Under the pieces are notes generated by a model, which was not told where the DNA came from, ran no database searches, and was given only the letters and a program-made list of their open reading frames with translations. From Subtercola vilae (GTDB taxonomy: Bacteria; Actinomycetota; Actinomycetes; Actinomycetales; Microbacteriaceae), in contig NZ_QYRT01000001.1 in the NCBI RefSeq assembly GCF_004923255.1, positions 124,001-188,000 of the forward strand: DNA of 64,000 nucleotides, given 5' to 3'. A program made the translations under genes and the position numbers. Numbering within the stretch: the first letter of the stretch is position 1; each line of letters begins with the position of its first letter. This document shows, piece after piece, positions 50,429 through 59,607 of the stretch.

Positions 50429-51255
50429 TTCAGAGAACCCATGCGCTGTGAGATGGCTTCGGCCGTCGCCATCACCAGCTCGCCGACCCTCATCACGCGA
50501 TCGGCCGACAGGCTCACCTTCAGCCCCGTCACGCTGATGCCGCCGGCACAGGCATTGGTGTGGTCGATGAGCGGTGCCCCGATGCAGATCACCCCTTCGG
50601 CGTCTTCTTCGTCGTCGACCGAGAAACCGCGTTCCCGCACCTTTCTGATGTCGTCGAGAAGGGCGTCGATCGACGTGATGGTGTAGTCGGTGTGACGAGG
50701 GAGACCGGTCTGTTCGGCAAGCTCGATCACTTCGGCATCGGTGCACTGCCCGAGGATGGCCTTGCCGATGCCCGTGCAGTGCAGGCGTTCACGCCCGCCC
50801 ATGTTCAGATCGAACCGAACCGAGGCGGGCCCGTCGACCTGGCCCAGAACGACGGCAATGCCCTGCGACATCGTCGCCACCCGCGATGACAGCTTCGTCA
50901 TCTTCGTGAGGCGCTCGAGGTGCGGCATAGCCGAGTCGAGCATCGACACCCGGCTGACGGCGCGGTGCCCGAGCCGCGCGAGACCGAGGCCCAGTTCGTA
51001 GCGGCGCTGAAATCCTTCGCCCGCCGAGCTGACGAGGTTTCGCTCCTCCAGGGTCTGCAGGATGGCGAAGGCGGTGCTCTTCGATGCGCCGAGAGCGCGG
51101 GCCACGTCGCTCACCCCCATCGAGGTCTCGGCCGCTGCGAGTATTTCGAGCGCATCGATTGCGCGCGAAATACTGCGCAGCGTGTATCGGCCCGCGGTGG
51201 CGTCTGCGATTTGGCGTACTTTGTCGGAATCGTGCCCGACGGTTTCGATAGTCAT
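50425..51255 (-). CDS. IclR-family transcriptional regulator
   Basis: The 276-residue protein has an N-terminal winged helix (residues 28-85; MGVSDVARALGASKSTAFAILQTL) and a C-terminal IclR effector domain with the RFDLNMGGRERLHCTGIGKAIL motif. IclR proteins such as KdgR respond to keto-deoxy acids, which fits the surrounding oxidative pathway. It lies within the leftward operon, after the importer genes (9 bp) and before the SDR. A KdgR-like palindrome at 56369-56383, between the two divergent operons, is its best candidate site. Confidence 0.93.
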   Translation of the reverse strand: MTIETVGHDSDKVRQIADATAGRYTLRSISRAIDALEILAAAETSMGVSDVARALGASKSTAFAILQTLEERNLVSSAGEGFQRRYELGLGLARLGHRAVSRVSMLDSAMPHLERLTKMTKLSSRVATMSQGIAVVLGQVDGPASVRFDLNMGGRERLHCTGIGKAILGQCTDAEVIELAEQTGLPRHTDYTITSIDALLDDIRKVRERGFSVDDEEDAEGVICIGAPLIDHTNACAGGISVTGLKVSLSADRVMRVGELVMATAEAISQRMGSLK

Positions 51256-51264
51256 CGAATTCCC

Positions 51265-52194
51265 CTATTTTCCTGTTCCGGCGGTCAGGCCGACGGCGAT
51301 TTGTCGCTGGAAAATCACATACACGATGATGCAGGGGATAGCGCTGAGCAGCGACCCGGCCATGACCTGGCTGACATCGAACGTGCGGGTATCCTGCGCA
51401 CCGGCCATTACCACGCTGAGAGTACGCGATCCCGGCGTGGGAAGGAACAGCAGGGCGATGAGCAAGTCGTTCCAGACGCCGATGAACGCCAGCACTCCCA
51501 CGGTGACCATCGCTGGTCTGGCCAGCGGCAGGAAGATGCTCCAGAACACCCGCGGGTACGAGGCGCCGTCGATGATGGCCGCCTCGACCAGTTCGTCGGG
51601 TATCGCGCGAAAGAAGTTCGTGAGGATGAACGTCGCGAACGGTATCTGCGTGACCCCGTAGAGCACACCGACAGCAGGAATGTTGCCGATCAACCCCAGG
51701 TGGCTGAAGTTGAAGTACTCCGTGATGATGAACGTCTGGCCGGGCACCAGCATGAGCACGATGATCGTCGCCATGATCGGCTGCGAACCCGTGAAGCTCA
51801 GCTTTGCAAATCCGAAGGCGGCGAGGGTGGCGATCGAGAGAATCACCAGAATGGCGATGACGCTCACCTGCAGCGAGATCAGACCGGCCTGCGGCAGCTT
51901 GCCGTTCAGCACGGCTGCCCAGGCATCGAACGTCACGGCATTCGTGCCGTCTTGTTTCGTGAGTGACTTGAAGACCATGAACACGAGCGGGGCGATCGTG
52001 CCGGCAGCGAGCCCCACGAGAACAATGCGTGTCAGCCCGGTGGAGAACAGCGCGCTGATTCTGTCACCGACGCGCCGGCCCCCTGTGCGGTGAGCTGCAG
52101 ACGACGATCGGGGCGGCGCCACTCGGGGTGGGGTGGCAGACAGCGGCACATCGTTCGACGTGTCGGTTTCGATGGTGCTGTTTCGATCAGTCAT
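51265..52194 (-). CDS. Carbohydrate ABC transporter permease (MalG-type, CUT1)
   Basis: The 309-residue permease has a polar N-terminus of about 50 residues, six transmembrane segments and a coupling loop VEAAIIDGASYPRVFWSIFLPL. It overlaps the MalF-type permease by 8 bp. As with the other importer here, no ATPase is encoded in the operon, so a shared MsiK-type ATPase is presumed. Confidence 0.94.
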   Translation of the reverse strand: MTDRNSTIETDTSNDVPLSATPPRVAPPRSSSAAHRTGGRRVGDRISALFSTGLTRIVLVGLAAGTIAPLVFMVFKSLTKQDGTNAVTFDAWAAVLNGKLPQAGLISLQVSVIAILVILSIATLAAFGFAKLSFTGSQPIMATIIVLMLVPGQTFIITEYFNFSHLGLIGNIPAVGVLYGVTQIPFATFILTNFFRAIPDELVEAAIIDGASYPRVFWSIFLPLARPAMVTVGVLAFIGVWNDLLIALLFLPTPGSRTLSVVMAGAQDTRTFDVSQVMAGSLLSAIPCIIVYVIFQRQIAVGLTAGTGK

Positions 52195-53152
52195 CGTCGG
52201 CTTTCACTCCGGCGCGCAAGCGCACTACGGCGAATACAAGGGAGATAAGGAACAACAGGATGCCGAACGCGGCCCCCTGGGAGAAGTGACCGAGGCTGAA
52301 CGATCGGGTGTACAGCGCGTACTCGAGCGTCGTTGTCGATACTCCGGGGCCACCCGAGGTCATCGTGTAGATGAGGGCGAAGATCGAAGTGATCGCGGCC
52401 GCCATCGTGAGAATCAGACACAACTCCACATACCGACGAACCTGCGGAATCACGATGTTGAAGAACATCTTGACCCCGTGCGCTCCGTCGAGCCTCGCCG
52501 CCTCGGTGATCGAGGCATCCGCCGTTGTCATGCCGGTGAAGAGCAGAACGACGTTGATACCGAAGTACGACCAGTTGAAGACCAGAATGATGCTGATCAG
52601 CGCAGACGTCTCGCCGCCCAGCCAGTCCTGGCTGAACATGCCGAGCCCGACGCTCGAGAGCAGGCCGTTGATCGGCCCGCGACCCGAGAGCAGGTAGGCG
52701 AAGGTGATGCCGATCACGACCCACGAGAGGGCGATGGGCAAGAAGTAGATGCCGCGAAACCACGCGCGGCCCCAGAGGTTGTTGGCCAGCAGGTTTGCGA
52801 CGATCACCGAAAGGGCCACACCGAACGGCACCGAGAGCACCACGCACACGCTGTTCAACGCGATGCGGGCGAAATCGGGAGACAAGAAAATGCCGTTGAT
52901 GTAGTTGTCGAGGCCCACCCAGGTGGCGCTTCGACCGTTCCAGTTCGTGAAGCTGTAATACAGGCCCTGGATGCTCGGCACGATGATCAGCAGCGAAACG
53001 AGCACAACGGCCGGCAGTACGAACAATCGCCCCCAGTACTGGCGTTGGCGGATTACGGTTTGTCTCTTCTGTGAAGCACGAGGAGGCCCGGCAGGCGACC
53101 TCCGCCATGCCACAGCTTTCTCGGCCGGTGCACGGCGGAGGTCGACAGTCAT
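52187..53152 (-). CDS. Carbohydrate ABC transporter permease (MalF-type, CUT1)
   Basis: This 321-residue MalF-type permease has six hydrophobic segments and the coupling loop TEAARLDGAHGVKMFFNIVIPQ. It follows the substrate-binding lipoprotein by 10 bp and overlaps the MalG-type permease. The segment TWVGLDNYINGIFLSPDF is the usual extracytoplasmic CUT1 loop. It carries the sugar oxidised by the downstream genes. Confidence 0.94.
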   Translation of the reverse strand: MTVDLRRAPAEKAVAWRRSPAGPPRASQKRQTVIRQRQYWGRLFVLPAVVLVSLLIIVPSIQGLYYSFTNWNGRSATWVGLDNYINGIFLSPDFARIALNSVCVVLSVPFGVALSVIVANLLANNLWGRAWFRGIYFLPIALSWVVIGITFAYLLSGRGPINGLLSSVGLGMFSQDWLGGETSALISIILVFNWSYFGINVVLLFTGMTTADASITEAARLDGAHGVKMFFNIVIPQVRRYVELCLILTMAAAITSIFALIYTMTSGGPGVSTTTLEYALYTRSFSLGHFSQGAAFGILLFLISLVFAVVRLRAGVKADDD

Positions 53153-53162
53153 GACCGGGTTC

Positions 53163-54452
53163 CTACTTTCCTGAGAGGTTGTAGGTGACGCGATCGCTCG
53201 AACTGACTGCCGCGGTGGCCTGATCGACCTTGTTCAGCGCATCTGCCGCCGAAAGCTGGCCGGCCATCACTTGGTTGAGCGACGAACGGAGCGCTGTCGT
53301 GACGGATGCGTCAAGGAAGTTGTCCATCATCGGCATCACCTTCCACTTCTGGCTCACCGAGTTCGCGAGGATCTCCTGGTTCACGGCGCTGTCTGTGTTG
53401 ATACCGGTGCGTGCGGGAACACCGCCGGCGTCAGCGATGATCTGCTGGCCTGCCTGTGAGATCGCGTACGCGGCGAAGGCCGCTGCCGTGGTTGTGTTCT
53501 TGGAGTCTTTCGACACCGAGAGGCCCGAATCCTGAAGCCGCACGAGAACATCCATCGGGCTGTCGCTGAAGGGGGTGGGGGCCGCGTGCACGTTCGTGCC
53601 AAGCCCGTCTGTCGCCCAGCTCGCATCCCAGCTGCCGGTCATGTACATAGCCGTTTTGCCCGCGAGGAAATCGGTGCGCACGTCACGCCAGGTGAGCACG
53701 TCGGGGTTGGTGTACCCCTTCGTCTGCAGTGCCCCCCACTTGGTCACCTGGTCGACCAGCGCGGGAGTGTCGTACTTCTGGCTGCCGTCGATGAGCCCGT
53801 CCCAGCCCGAGAGCCCGATGCTGGCCCCCGACATGTAGCTGAAGTCCTGGTAGGCGTCGAAGCCGCCGGCGCCCGTGTCGCTGCCGTAGCCGATGCAGAG
53901 AAAACCCGCTGCCGTGATCTTCTTGCAGGCGTCGTCGACTTCGGCCCAGTCGGTGGGAAACTTCGTGACACCGGCCTTGTCGAGCACGGCCTGGTTGTAG
54001 AGCGTGTAGTACATGTTGCTCACGAGCGGCACGCCGTACACGGGGTTGTCGAGGTTCGACTTCTCAGCGAAGTACTGCCCCTGAACGGCTTCGAACTCCG
54101 AGCGGGGGATCGATTTGCTCAGATCGAGCGAGTAGTCGGAGAACTGGTGTTGGTAGCCGCCCGGGAACATCTGAAAGATGTCGGGGCCCTGGCCTGACGT
54201 CAGCGCAGCACGAAGAAGAGCGAAGTACTGGTCTCCCGGCTCCTCGATCACGTTGACGGTTGTTCCCGCGTTGGCTGCCTCGAAGCCCGCGATGAGTTTC
54301 GTCATGCTGGGCTGCACTTTGCCGTAGCTCCAGAGCGTGACCTCTCCGGCGACGGTGCCTGAGTTCGCTGTTGGCTCCGAGGAGCAACCGGCGAAAACCA
54401 GAGTGGAAACGGCGAGCACTGCTGCGGCCGCGCCGATTCTGAAGGTCTTCAT
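53163..54452 (-). CDS. Sugar ABC transporter substrate-binding lipoprotein
   Basis: The 429-residue protein has a lipoprotein signal ending LVFAGC (Cys23) and the CUT1 binding fold (TLWSYGKVQPSMTKLIAGFEAAN). It binds the incoming saccharide outside the membrane. GAAAGGA lies before the ATG at 54452. It follows a Gfo/Idh oxidoreductase (55-bp gap) in the leftward operon. Confidence 0.95.
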   Translation of the reverse strand: MKTFRIGAAAAVLAVSTLVFAGCSSEPTANSGTVAGEVTLWSYGKVQPSMTKLIAGFEAANAGTTVNVIEEPGDQYFALLRAALTSGQGPDIFQMFPGGYQHQFSDYSLDLSKSIPRSEFEAVQGQYFAEKSNLDNPVYGVPLVSNMYYTLYNQAVLDKAGVTKFPTDWAEVDDACKKITAAGFLCIGYGSDTGAGGFDAYQDFSYMSGASIGLSGWDGLIDGSQKYDTPALVDQVTKWGALQTKGYTNPDVLTWRDVRTDFLAGKTAMYMTGSWDASWATDGLGTNVHAAPTPFSDSPMDVLVRLQDSGLSVSKDSKNTTTAAAFAAYAISQAGQQIIADAGGVPARTGINTDSAVNQEILANSVSQKWKVMPMMDNFLDASVTTALRSSLNQVMAGQLSAADALNKVDQATAAVSSSDRVTYNLSGK

Positions 54453-54507
54453 TGTGGTTCCTTTCGTTGGTGTTCAGGATGATCGTTGGTACAGATGTGG
54501 GGCTGCT

Positions 54508-55647
54508 TCAGGCGAGCGGGGCTTCCCTCGATGGCTCGACGCCGATGCCTCCGGTGAAGAAGCGGGGGTTCGGCACGTGCACCCATGCTCCGTTCTGTGC
54601 AATCGACAGCTCGGAGAGAATGCCGGGCAGCGTCATGTCGAGCGCGGCGTACACGTCGATCTCCGGTGTGGTGCCGGCGAGAATCGACTCGATGAAGTCA
54701 CGCACCGGCCAGGCATCCGAACCCCAGTGGGTGTCTTTCGAACCGGGCTGGTTGTACCGGCTCGGCAGATAGAGGTCGGCGAACTTCTCCAGCGGCTCCC
54801 ACACCCCGTCGGGTGAACGCCCGTTGAGATAGACGACGGCCTCGGAGTTGACCGTTCTGGCCGCTTCGTAAGCGCCCTCGGTGCCCTGGATGGCGTAGTA
54901 AGCGTAGAGCTCCGGGCGGTTCGACAGCAGGTCGAAGCGAAGGCGCAGCAGTCGGCCCTTAAGGGTGCGCGCGAGAAGGATGGTCGTGTCTTGCAGTTCG
55001 TGTTCCGGGTCGGTGTGCCGACCGGTTCCCACGCAGCTGACCGAGACGACACGGTCACCGAACCACTGCAGCAGGGGCCCGAGGCTGTGGGTGGGGTAGG
55101 TGATACCGTCGCGCCCGACCTGCCAGTAGTAACGCCAGGTGCGCTCGCCTGTCGCCGCGGTGTGCCAGGTCTTCATCTCGTGCAGGTACTCGCCCTCGCC
55201 GTAGTACAGGTCGCCGAAGGCTCCTTCGCGCACCATTTCGCGAACGATCAGGTTCTCGCGAATGTAGCCGTAGTTCTCCGACATCATGTACTGGGCGTTC
55301 GACTCGCGTACTGCCGTGACGAGGGCATTGGCCTGCTCGAGGCTCACGGCGGCCGGCACCTCGCTCAGCACGTGGATGTCGCGGGCGAGCGCGGCCAGTG
55401 CCTGAGGGGTGTGGTGCTGCTGCGGTGACGCGAGGATGACGAGGTCGACGTGGTCGAGCAGCTCGTCGAAACTCCCGCACACGAACTCGACCTCGTTGGT
55501 CGCGGCGAACGATTCGCGGGCAGAGGCAATGGGGTCGTAGACGGCGACAAGTTCGGCGCGATCACTCTCGGCGCGCAGACCTGAGATGAAGCCGCCACCG
55601 CGAACTGCTCCGGCGATGCCGACTCTCAGTTTGGGCTGTGATGCCAC
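54508..55647 (-). CDS. Gfo/Idh/MocA-family oxidoreductase with altered EKP motif
   Basis: This 379-residue protein has the Rossmann start LRVGIAGAVRGGGFISGL and the C-terminal domain of Gfo/Idh/MocA enzymes. The motif that usually reads EKP is SEVPAAVSL, so the catalytic Lys position holds Val. Activity may use a different residue, or the protein may bind rather than oxidise. It lies between the acetyltransferase gene and the importer. The GTG at 55647 was used, with AAAGGA upstream. Confidence 0.88.
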   Translation of the reverse strand: MASQPKLRVGIAGAVRGGGFISGLRAESDRAELVAVYDPIASARESFAATNEVEFVCGSFDELLDHVDLVILASPQQHHTPQALAALARDIHVLSEVPAAVSLEQANALVTAVRESNAQYMMSENYGYIRENLIVREMVREGAFGDLYYGEGEYLHEMKTWHTAATGERTWRYYWQVGRDGITYPTHSLGPLLQWFGDRVVSVSCVGTGRHTDPEHELQDTTILLARTLKGRLLRLRFDLLSNRPELYAYYAIQGTEGAYEAARTVNSEAVVYLNGRSPDGVWEPLEKFADLYLPSRYNQPGSKDTHWGSDAWPVRDFIESILAGTTPEIDVYAALDMTLPGILSELSIAQNGAWVHVPNPRFFTGGIGVEPSREAPLA

Positions 55648-55713
55648 AGAGGATGTTCCTTTCGTGAGGGGGTACGAAGCGGGGCTGACACGAAGGCGTG
55701 CCAGCGAGGTGCG

Positions 55714-56238
55714 TCAGTGCTTCGTGCCGAAGAGGGTGGGAAACAGGGCCGACCAGGCGTGCTGCTCGAGCTCGCTGCGGTAGGTCGGCACGAATCCGAG
55801 GCGGAGGTAGGTGACCACGGCCGGCGCGCGAAAGTCGTCGGTCTCGAGAACGGTGCGGGTCAGGCCGCGCTCGAAGAAGCCCTGAACGCAGCGCGCCGTG
55901 AGTGCCGCGCCGATGCGTCGCCCTCTGGCGCGATCGAGTACACCGACGTAGTGCACGTAGCCGGCCCCCGGGTAGGTGTCGGGCATGACCCGTTCTGACG
56001 CGACGCCGAGAATGCCCTGCGCGTCTTCGGCTACCCAGGTGACGGGCACGTCGGTGGCTTCGGTGAGCTCGGCGCGAACCCGGGCGATGTCCCATGCCTC
56101 GGCGAAGCTTTCGGCGAGCGTTTCAGCGATCGCCGATTCGTCTGCCTTCGTCGCAGAGCGCAGGGTGATGCCGTCGCTGAGCGGCACCGGGGTGACGAGG
56201 TCGAGCGGCCCCGGGTGGGTCATGAACAGCTGCGTCAT
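55714..56238 (-). CDS. GNAT-family N-acetyltransferase
   Basis: The 174-residue protein has the GNAT core: VTWVAEDAQGILGVASERV, the acetyl-CoA loop VLDRARGRRIGAALTARCV, and VLETDDFRAPAVVTYLRLGF. It probably acetylates an amine; the acceptor is unknown. The ATG at 56238 follows GAGAGG, although the frame is open to 56376. It is the first gene of the leftward sugar-oxidation operon and is divergent from the ceramidase-like gene across a 175-bp promoter region. Confidence 0.88.
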   Translation of the reverse strand: MTQLFMTHPGPLDLVTPVPLSDGITLRSATKADESAIAETLAESFAEAWDIARVRAELTEATDVPVTWVAEDAQGILGVASERVMPDTYPGAGYVHYVGVLDRARGRRIGAALTARCVQGFFERGLTRTVLETDDFRAPAVVTYLRLGFVPTYRSELEQHAWSALFPTLFGTKH

Positions 56239-56368
56239 CGGTGCCTCTCTGCGGTGAGCCAGGGCTCGATGCCCGGTCGGTTGAGTGTATGAAGGCGTTT
56301 CTGAAAAAACAACACCGTTCGTTTCAGCCGAACAAATTGGGCAAGTTGGCCCCTCTCGTTCCGCCTTC

Positions 56369-56383
56369 ACGAACATGTTTCGT
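56369..56383. promoter_or_regulatory. KdgR-like palindrome in the divergent promoter
   Basis: ACGAACATGTTTCGT has 5-bp complementary arms and an AACATGTT centre, resembling the TGAAACATGTTTCA form of KdgR-type IclR sites. It lies 30 bp before the GTG of the ceramidase-like gene in the region shared with the leftward operon, which encodes an IclR regulator. Confidence 0.5.
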
Positions 56384-56413
56384 CAATTTGACCGCTTCGT
56401 CTAGGGTTTCACT

Positions 56414-57856
56414 GTGCCGACGCCGACCTTCTCTCCGACTGCAGCCCCGCCCAGCTACGCCCTGCCCGGCTGGAGCGGAAAGATCGGCGTGGCCCGTGCC
56501 GACATCAGCGCGCCCGTCGGAATCCGCATGCGCAATTGGGGCTATGGCGACGCCGATCTGAGCACGGGCGTGCACGGCGCGCTCACCCTGACGGCCCTCG
56601 CGCTGGAGTCGACCGACGCGGAGAATGCGGAAACACCCGCCGCCCGCCGCTCGCTCGTGATCACCGCCGATCTCGGCTGGTGGCGCACCGTCGAAGACGA
56701 GCAGCAGGTTCGGGGCGCGGTGCTCACTGCAACGGGGCTCGCGGCCGACCAGGTTCTTCTGCACCTCACCCACACCCACGCCGGGCCGTCGATCTGCCGC
56801 GAAGACGCGGATCTCGAGGGCGGCGCGCTCGTGCCCGGCTACCTCGACGACCTGGCGGCTGCGGCTGCGGATGCGGCCGTTCGGGCTGTCGGCGACCTCC
56901 AGCCCGCCGAAATGGTGTGGAGCACGGGCCAGCACACCCTCGCTGCGGTGCGTGATCTGCTGCACGACGGGCAGGCGCTGCTCGGCTTCGACCCCGACCA
57001 AGAACCCGACCAGACCCTCCTTGTGGGGCGCGCAAGCGGGGCTGATGGCAGGCTGCTGGCGACGATCGTCAACTACGCCTGCCACCCGACGACCCTCGGC
57101 TACGAGAACAGTCATCTCTCGGCCGACTTCGTGGGCCCGATGCGAACCGTCGTCGAGGCGGAGACCGCCGCGCCCTGCCTCTTTCTTCAGGGGGCGAGCG
57201 GCGAGCTGGGCCCACGGCAGCAGTACAGCGGCGACCTGCGCCTCGCCGATCGACATGGTGCATCACTCGGGCACGCCGTGCTCGGCGTGTTGCTCACCAT
57301 GCCTACTCCCGGCACAGGGCTCGTGCTGGGCGACGTCATTCAGTCGGGTGCGCCGCTCGCGATCTGGCAGCCGGTGCCCACCACATGGCAGCGCGCGTCG
57401 GCACGCGTGTATCGCGAGGTTCCCGTCGAGGTGAAGGTGCTGCCGCCCCTCGAGCTACTCGAACAGGAGTGGGCCGCTATCGACCCGCGGAGTCGGGCCG
57501 AACGCCTGCGCCGGGCTGTGCGCCTGCGGCGCACGTATGTCGACATGGATCACCCCGTGCATCCCCTCTGGGTGTGGCGGTTCGGCCAGGCGGTCTTCGT
57601 CGCTCATCCCGGCGAGGCGTACTCGGCGCTGCAGTCGACACTTCGTGCCCGGTTTCCGTCGGCGACGATCGTCGTCATGAACCTGACCAATGGCCCCGGC
57701 TGGGTGTATCTGCCGCCCGAAGGCGCCTATCGCGAAGACCGCTACCAGGCGTGGCAGACCGTGGTCGCCGCGGGGTCACTCGAACGGCTCATCGCCGCCG
57801 CGAGTGACACCATCTCGAGCCTCGGATTCGTTGCGGGCGAAACGGATGCGTCATGA
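56414..57856 (+). CDS. Neutral/alkaline ceramidase-like hydrolase
   Basis: The 480-residue protein resembles the N-terminal domain of neutral ceramidases. It has VARADISAPVGIRMRNWG at the start, the zinc-binding HLTHTHAGP (His120, His122), and NYACHPTTLG. It has no signal peptide and lacks the C-terminal domain of true ceramidases, so it is probably an intracellular amidase- or esterase-like relative. Such genes occur beside sugar-degradation enzymes; here the stop overlaps the sugar-acid dehydratase by 4 bp. A TAGGGT hexamer 7 bp before the GTG suggests a leaderless transcript. Confidence 0.82.
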   Translation: MPTPTFSPTAAPPSYALPGWSGKIGVARADISAPVGIRMRNWGYGDADLSTGVHGALTLTALALESTDAENAETPAARRSLVITADLGWWRTVEDEQQVRGAVLTATGLAADQVLLHLTHTHAGPSICREDADLEGGALVPGYLDDLAAAAADAAVRAVGDLQPAEMVWSTGQHTLAAVRDLLHDGQALLGFDPDQEPDQTLLVGRASGADGRLLATIVNYACHPTTLGYENSHLSADFVGPMRTVVEAETAAPCLFLQGASGELGPRQQYSGDLRLADRHGASLGHAVLGVLLTMPTPGTGLVLGDVIQSGAPLAIWQPVPTTWQRASARVYREVPVEVKVLPPLELLEQEWAAIDPRSRAERLRRAVRLRRTYVDMDHPVHPLWVWRFGQAVFVAHPGEAYSALQSTLRARFPSATIVVMNLTNGPGWVYLPPEGAYREDRYQAWQTVVAAGSLERLIAAASDTISSLGFVAGETDAS

Positions 57857-59586
57857 ACACTCTTCGATCGAGTGCCTGGTTCGATGGCGACGATGAGGTC
57901 GCGCTCGCCCATCGCGTCGCCGTGCGAATGGGCGGCGGCGAGATCGAACAGGGTGTGCGTCGTCCGATCGTCGCCGTGATCGACACCAGCAGCGACGCGA
58001 ACCCCTGCAATCTGCCGTTGCGCGAACTCGCCGAGCACGTTCGGCGAGGCGTGACAGACGCGGGTGGCACGGCGATGGTCATGCCGGCGATGTCGCTCGG
58101 CGAAGACCTCATGAAGCCGAGCGCGATGCTCTATCGCAACCTGCTCTCGATGGAGGTCGAAGAGCTGCTGCGCGCCAACCCCATCGACGGCGTGGTCTTG
58201 CTGACCAACTGCGACAAGACGACCCCCGGCGCCCTGATGGGCGCCATCAGTGCAGATCTGCCGACCATCCAGATCGTGGGCGGCAACCGCCCGGCACCCG
58301 TCTTTGATGGCCGGGAGATCGGCACCGGCACCGACCTCTGGCGCGAGATGGATCGCTACCGCAGCGGCGAGATCGACAACGCGGAGTGGCGTCGATTCGA
58401 GGCGTGTTATGCCTGCGGCAGCGGCTCGTGCAACACGGCCGGCACCGCTTCGTCGATGGCCATGGTGGTCGAGGCGCTCGGCTTCACCCTGCCCGGTGCG
58501 GCGACAGTGCAGGCGAGCCAGGATCCGAGCCGGGAGCTCTCGTACCAGTCAGGCCGACGCATCATCGGCATGATCGAAGAAGCCCTCACGCCCTCACGGA
58601 TTCTCACGCCCGCATCGTTTCGCAATGCCGCGCGCATTCTGCAGTCGGTGGGTGGGTCGACGAACGCCGTCATTCACCTTGCCGCTCTCGCCGGGCGGGC
58701 CGGAATCGTCTTCGGGCCGAGCGATGTCTCGGCAGCGGGCGACGGCATCCCGGTCATCGCCGATGTTCAACCGTGTGGCAGTGGCCTCATGCGCGAACTC
58801 GATCGCGCCGGTGGCGTACCGTCTCTGGTCTTCGAACTCGGAGACGCCATCGAGGCGGAGCCCCTCACGTGCACCGGTCACCCGCTGGCGGCCTCGGCCC
58901 GGGCTCCCCTCGACGACAACCTGCGAACCAGGGCTATTCGAACGCTCTCCGACCCCGTCGTGGGCGGGCCCGCGATCCGTTCGGTTTCGGGTACCCTGGC
59001 GCCGGGCACCGCCGTTCTGAAGGCCGCTGCGTCTGACCCGCGCTTGTGGAAGCACCGGGGGCCTGCTCTGGTCTTCCACGGCTATGACGAGATGCGCGAG
59101 CGCACCCAAGATCTCGATCTCGATGTCACCGCAGACCACGTGCTCGTGCTGAGCGGCAGTGGGCCGGTGGGGGTGCCGGGCATGCCCGAGTGGGGAATGA
59201 TTCCGATTCCCCGGCGGCTGCTCGAAGAGGGCGTCACCGACATGGTGCGCATCAGCGATGCGCGCATGAGCGGCACCAGCTTCGGTACCGTCTTTCTCCA
59301 CGTCTCGCCCGAAGGTGCCGTCGGTGGCCCCATCTCACTCGTGCGTGACGGCGACATGATCACCGTCGATGTTGAGGCGGGAATCCTCGATCTCGACGTA
59401 TCGGCCGAAGAACTCGATCGCCGCCGGCGGGAGTGGGTGGCACCCGTCTCTCAGCACGTGCGCGGCTGGCCGATGCTCTACCAGCAGCACGTCGAGCAGG
59501 CCGACCGCGGTGCCGACCTCGACTTTCTCACCGCCAGGGAGCCCGGGCAGCGCCGCCGCATCGAACCCGTCATCGGTCGCTCATGA
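57853..59586 (+). CDS. IlvD/Edd-family sugar-acid dehydratase
   Basis: This 577-residue dehydratase has the Fe-S motifs NCDKTTPG (Cys120) and ACYACGSGSCNTAGTASS (Cys185, Cys188, Cys193). These place it in the IlvD/Edd family, with the pentonate/hexonate dehydratases (arabinonate, xylonate) rather than with valine-pathway IlvD. It makes a 2-keto-3-deoxy sugar acid. The ATG overlaps the ceramidase-like stop. The companion lactonase, SDR and semialdehyde dehydrogenase lie across the divergent promoter. The extra Cys near position 193 is worth checking against known cluster ligands. Confidence 0.93.
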   Translation: MNTLRSSAWFDGDDEVALAHRVAVRMGGGEIEQGVRRPIVAVIDTSSDANPCNLPLRELAEHVRRGVTDAGGTAMVMPAMSLGEDLMKPSAMLYRNLLSMEVEELLRANPIDGVVLLTNCDKTTPGALMGAISADLPTIQIVGGNRPAPVFDGREIGTGTDLWREMDRYRSGEIDNAEWRRFEACYACGSGSCNTAGTASSMAMVVEALGFTLPGAATVQASQDPSRELSYQSGRRIIGMIEEALTPSRILTPASFRNAARILQSVGGSTNAVIHLAALAGRAGIVFGPSDVSAAGDGIPVIADVQPCGSGLMRELDRAGGVPSLVFELGDAIEAEPLTCTGHPLAASARAPLDDNLRTRAIRTLSDPVVGGPAIRSVSGTLAPGTAVLKAAASDPRLWKHRGPALVFHGYDEMRERTQDLDLDVTADHVLVLSGSGPVGVPGMPEWGMIPIPRRLLEEGVTDMVRISDARMSGTSFGTVFLHVSPEGAVGGPISLVRDGDMITVDVEAGILDLDVSAEELDRRRREWVAPVSQHVRGWPMLYQQHVEQADRGADLDFLTAREPGQRRRIEPVIGRS

Positions 59587-59607
59587 AACTCGACGATTGA
59601 GCGGTCG

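Noticed and set aside
57853-59586. Branched-chain amino acid dihydroxy-acid dehydratase (IlvD)
   Set aside because: Family match is real, but the neighbouring lactonase, SDR, semialdehyde dehydrogenase and sugar importer favour a sugar-acid dehydratase.
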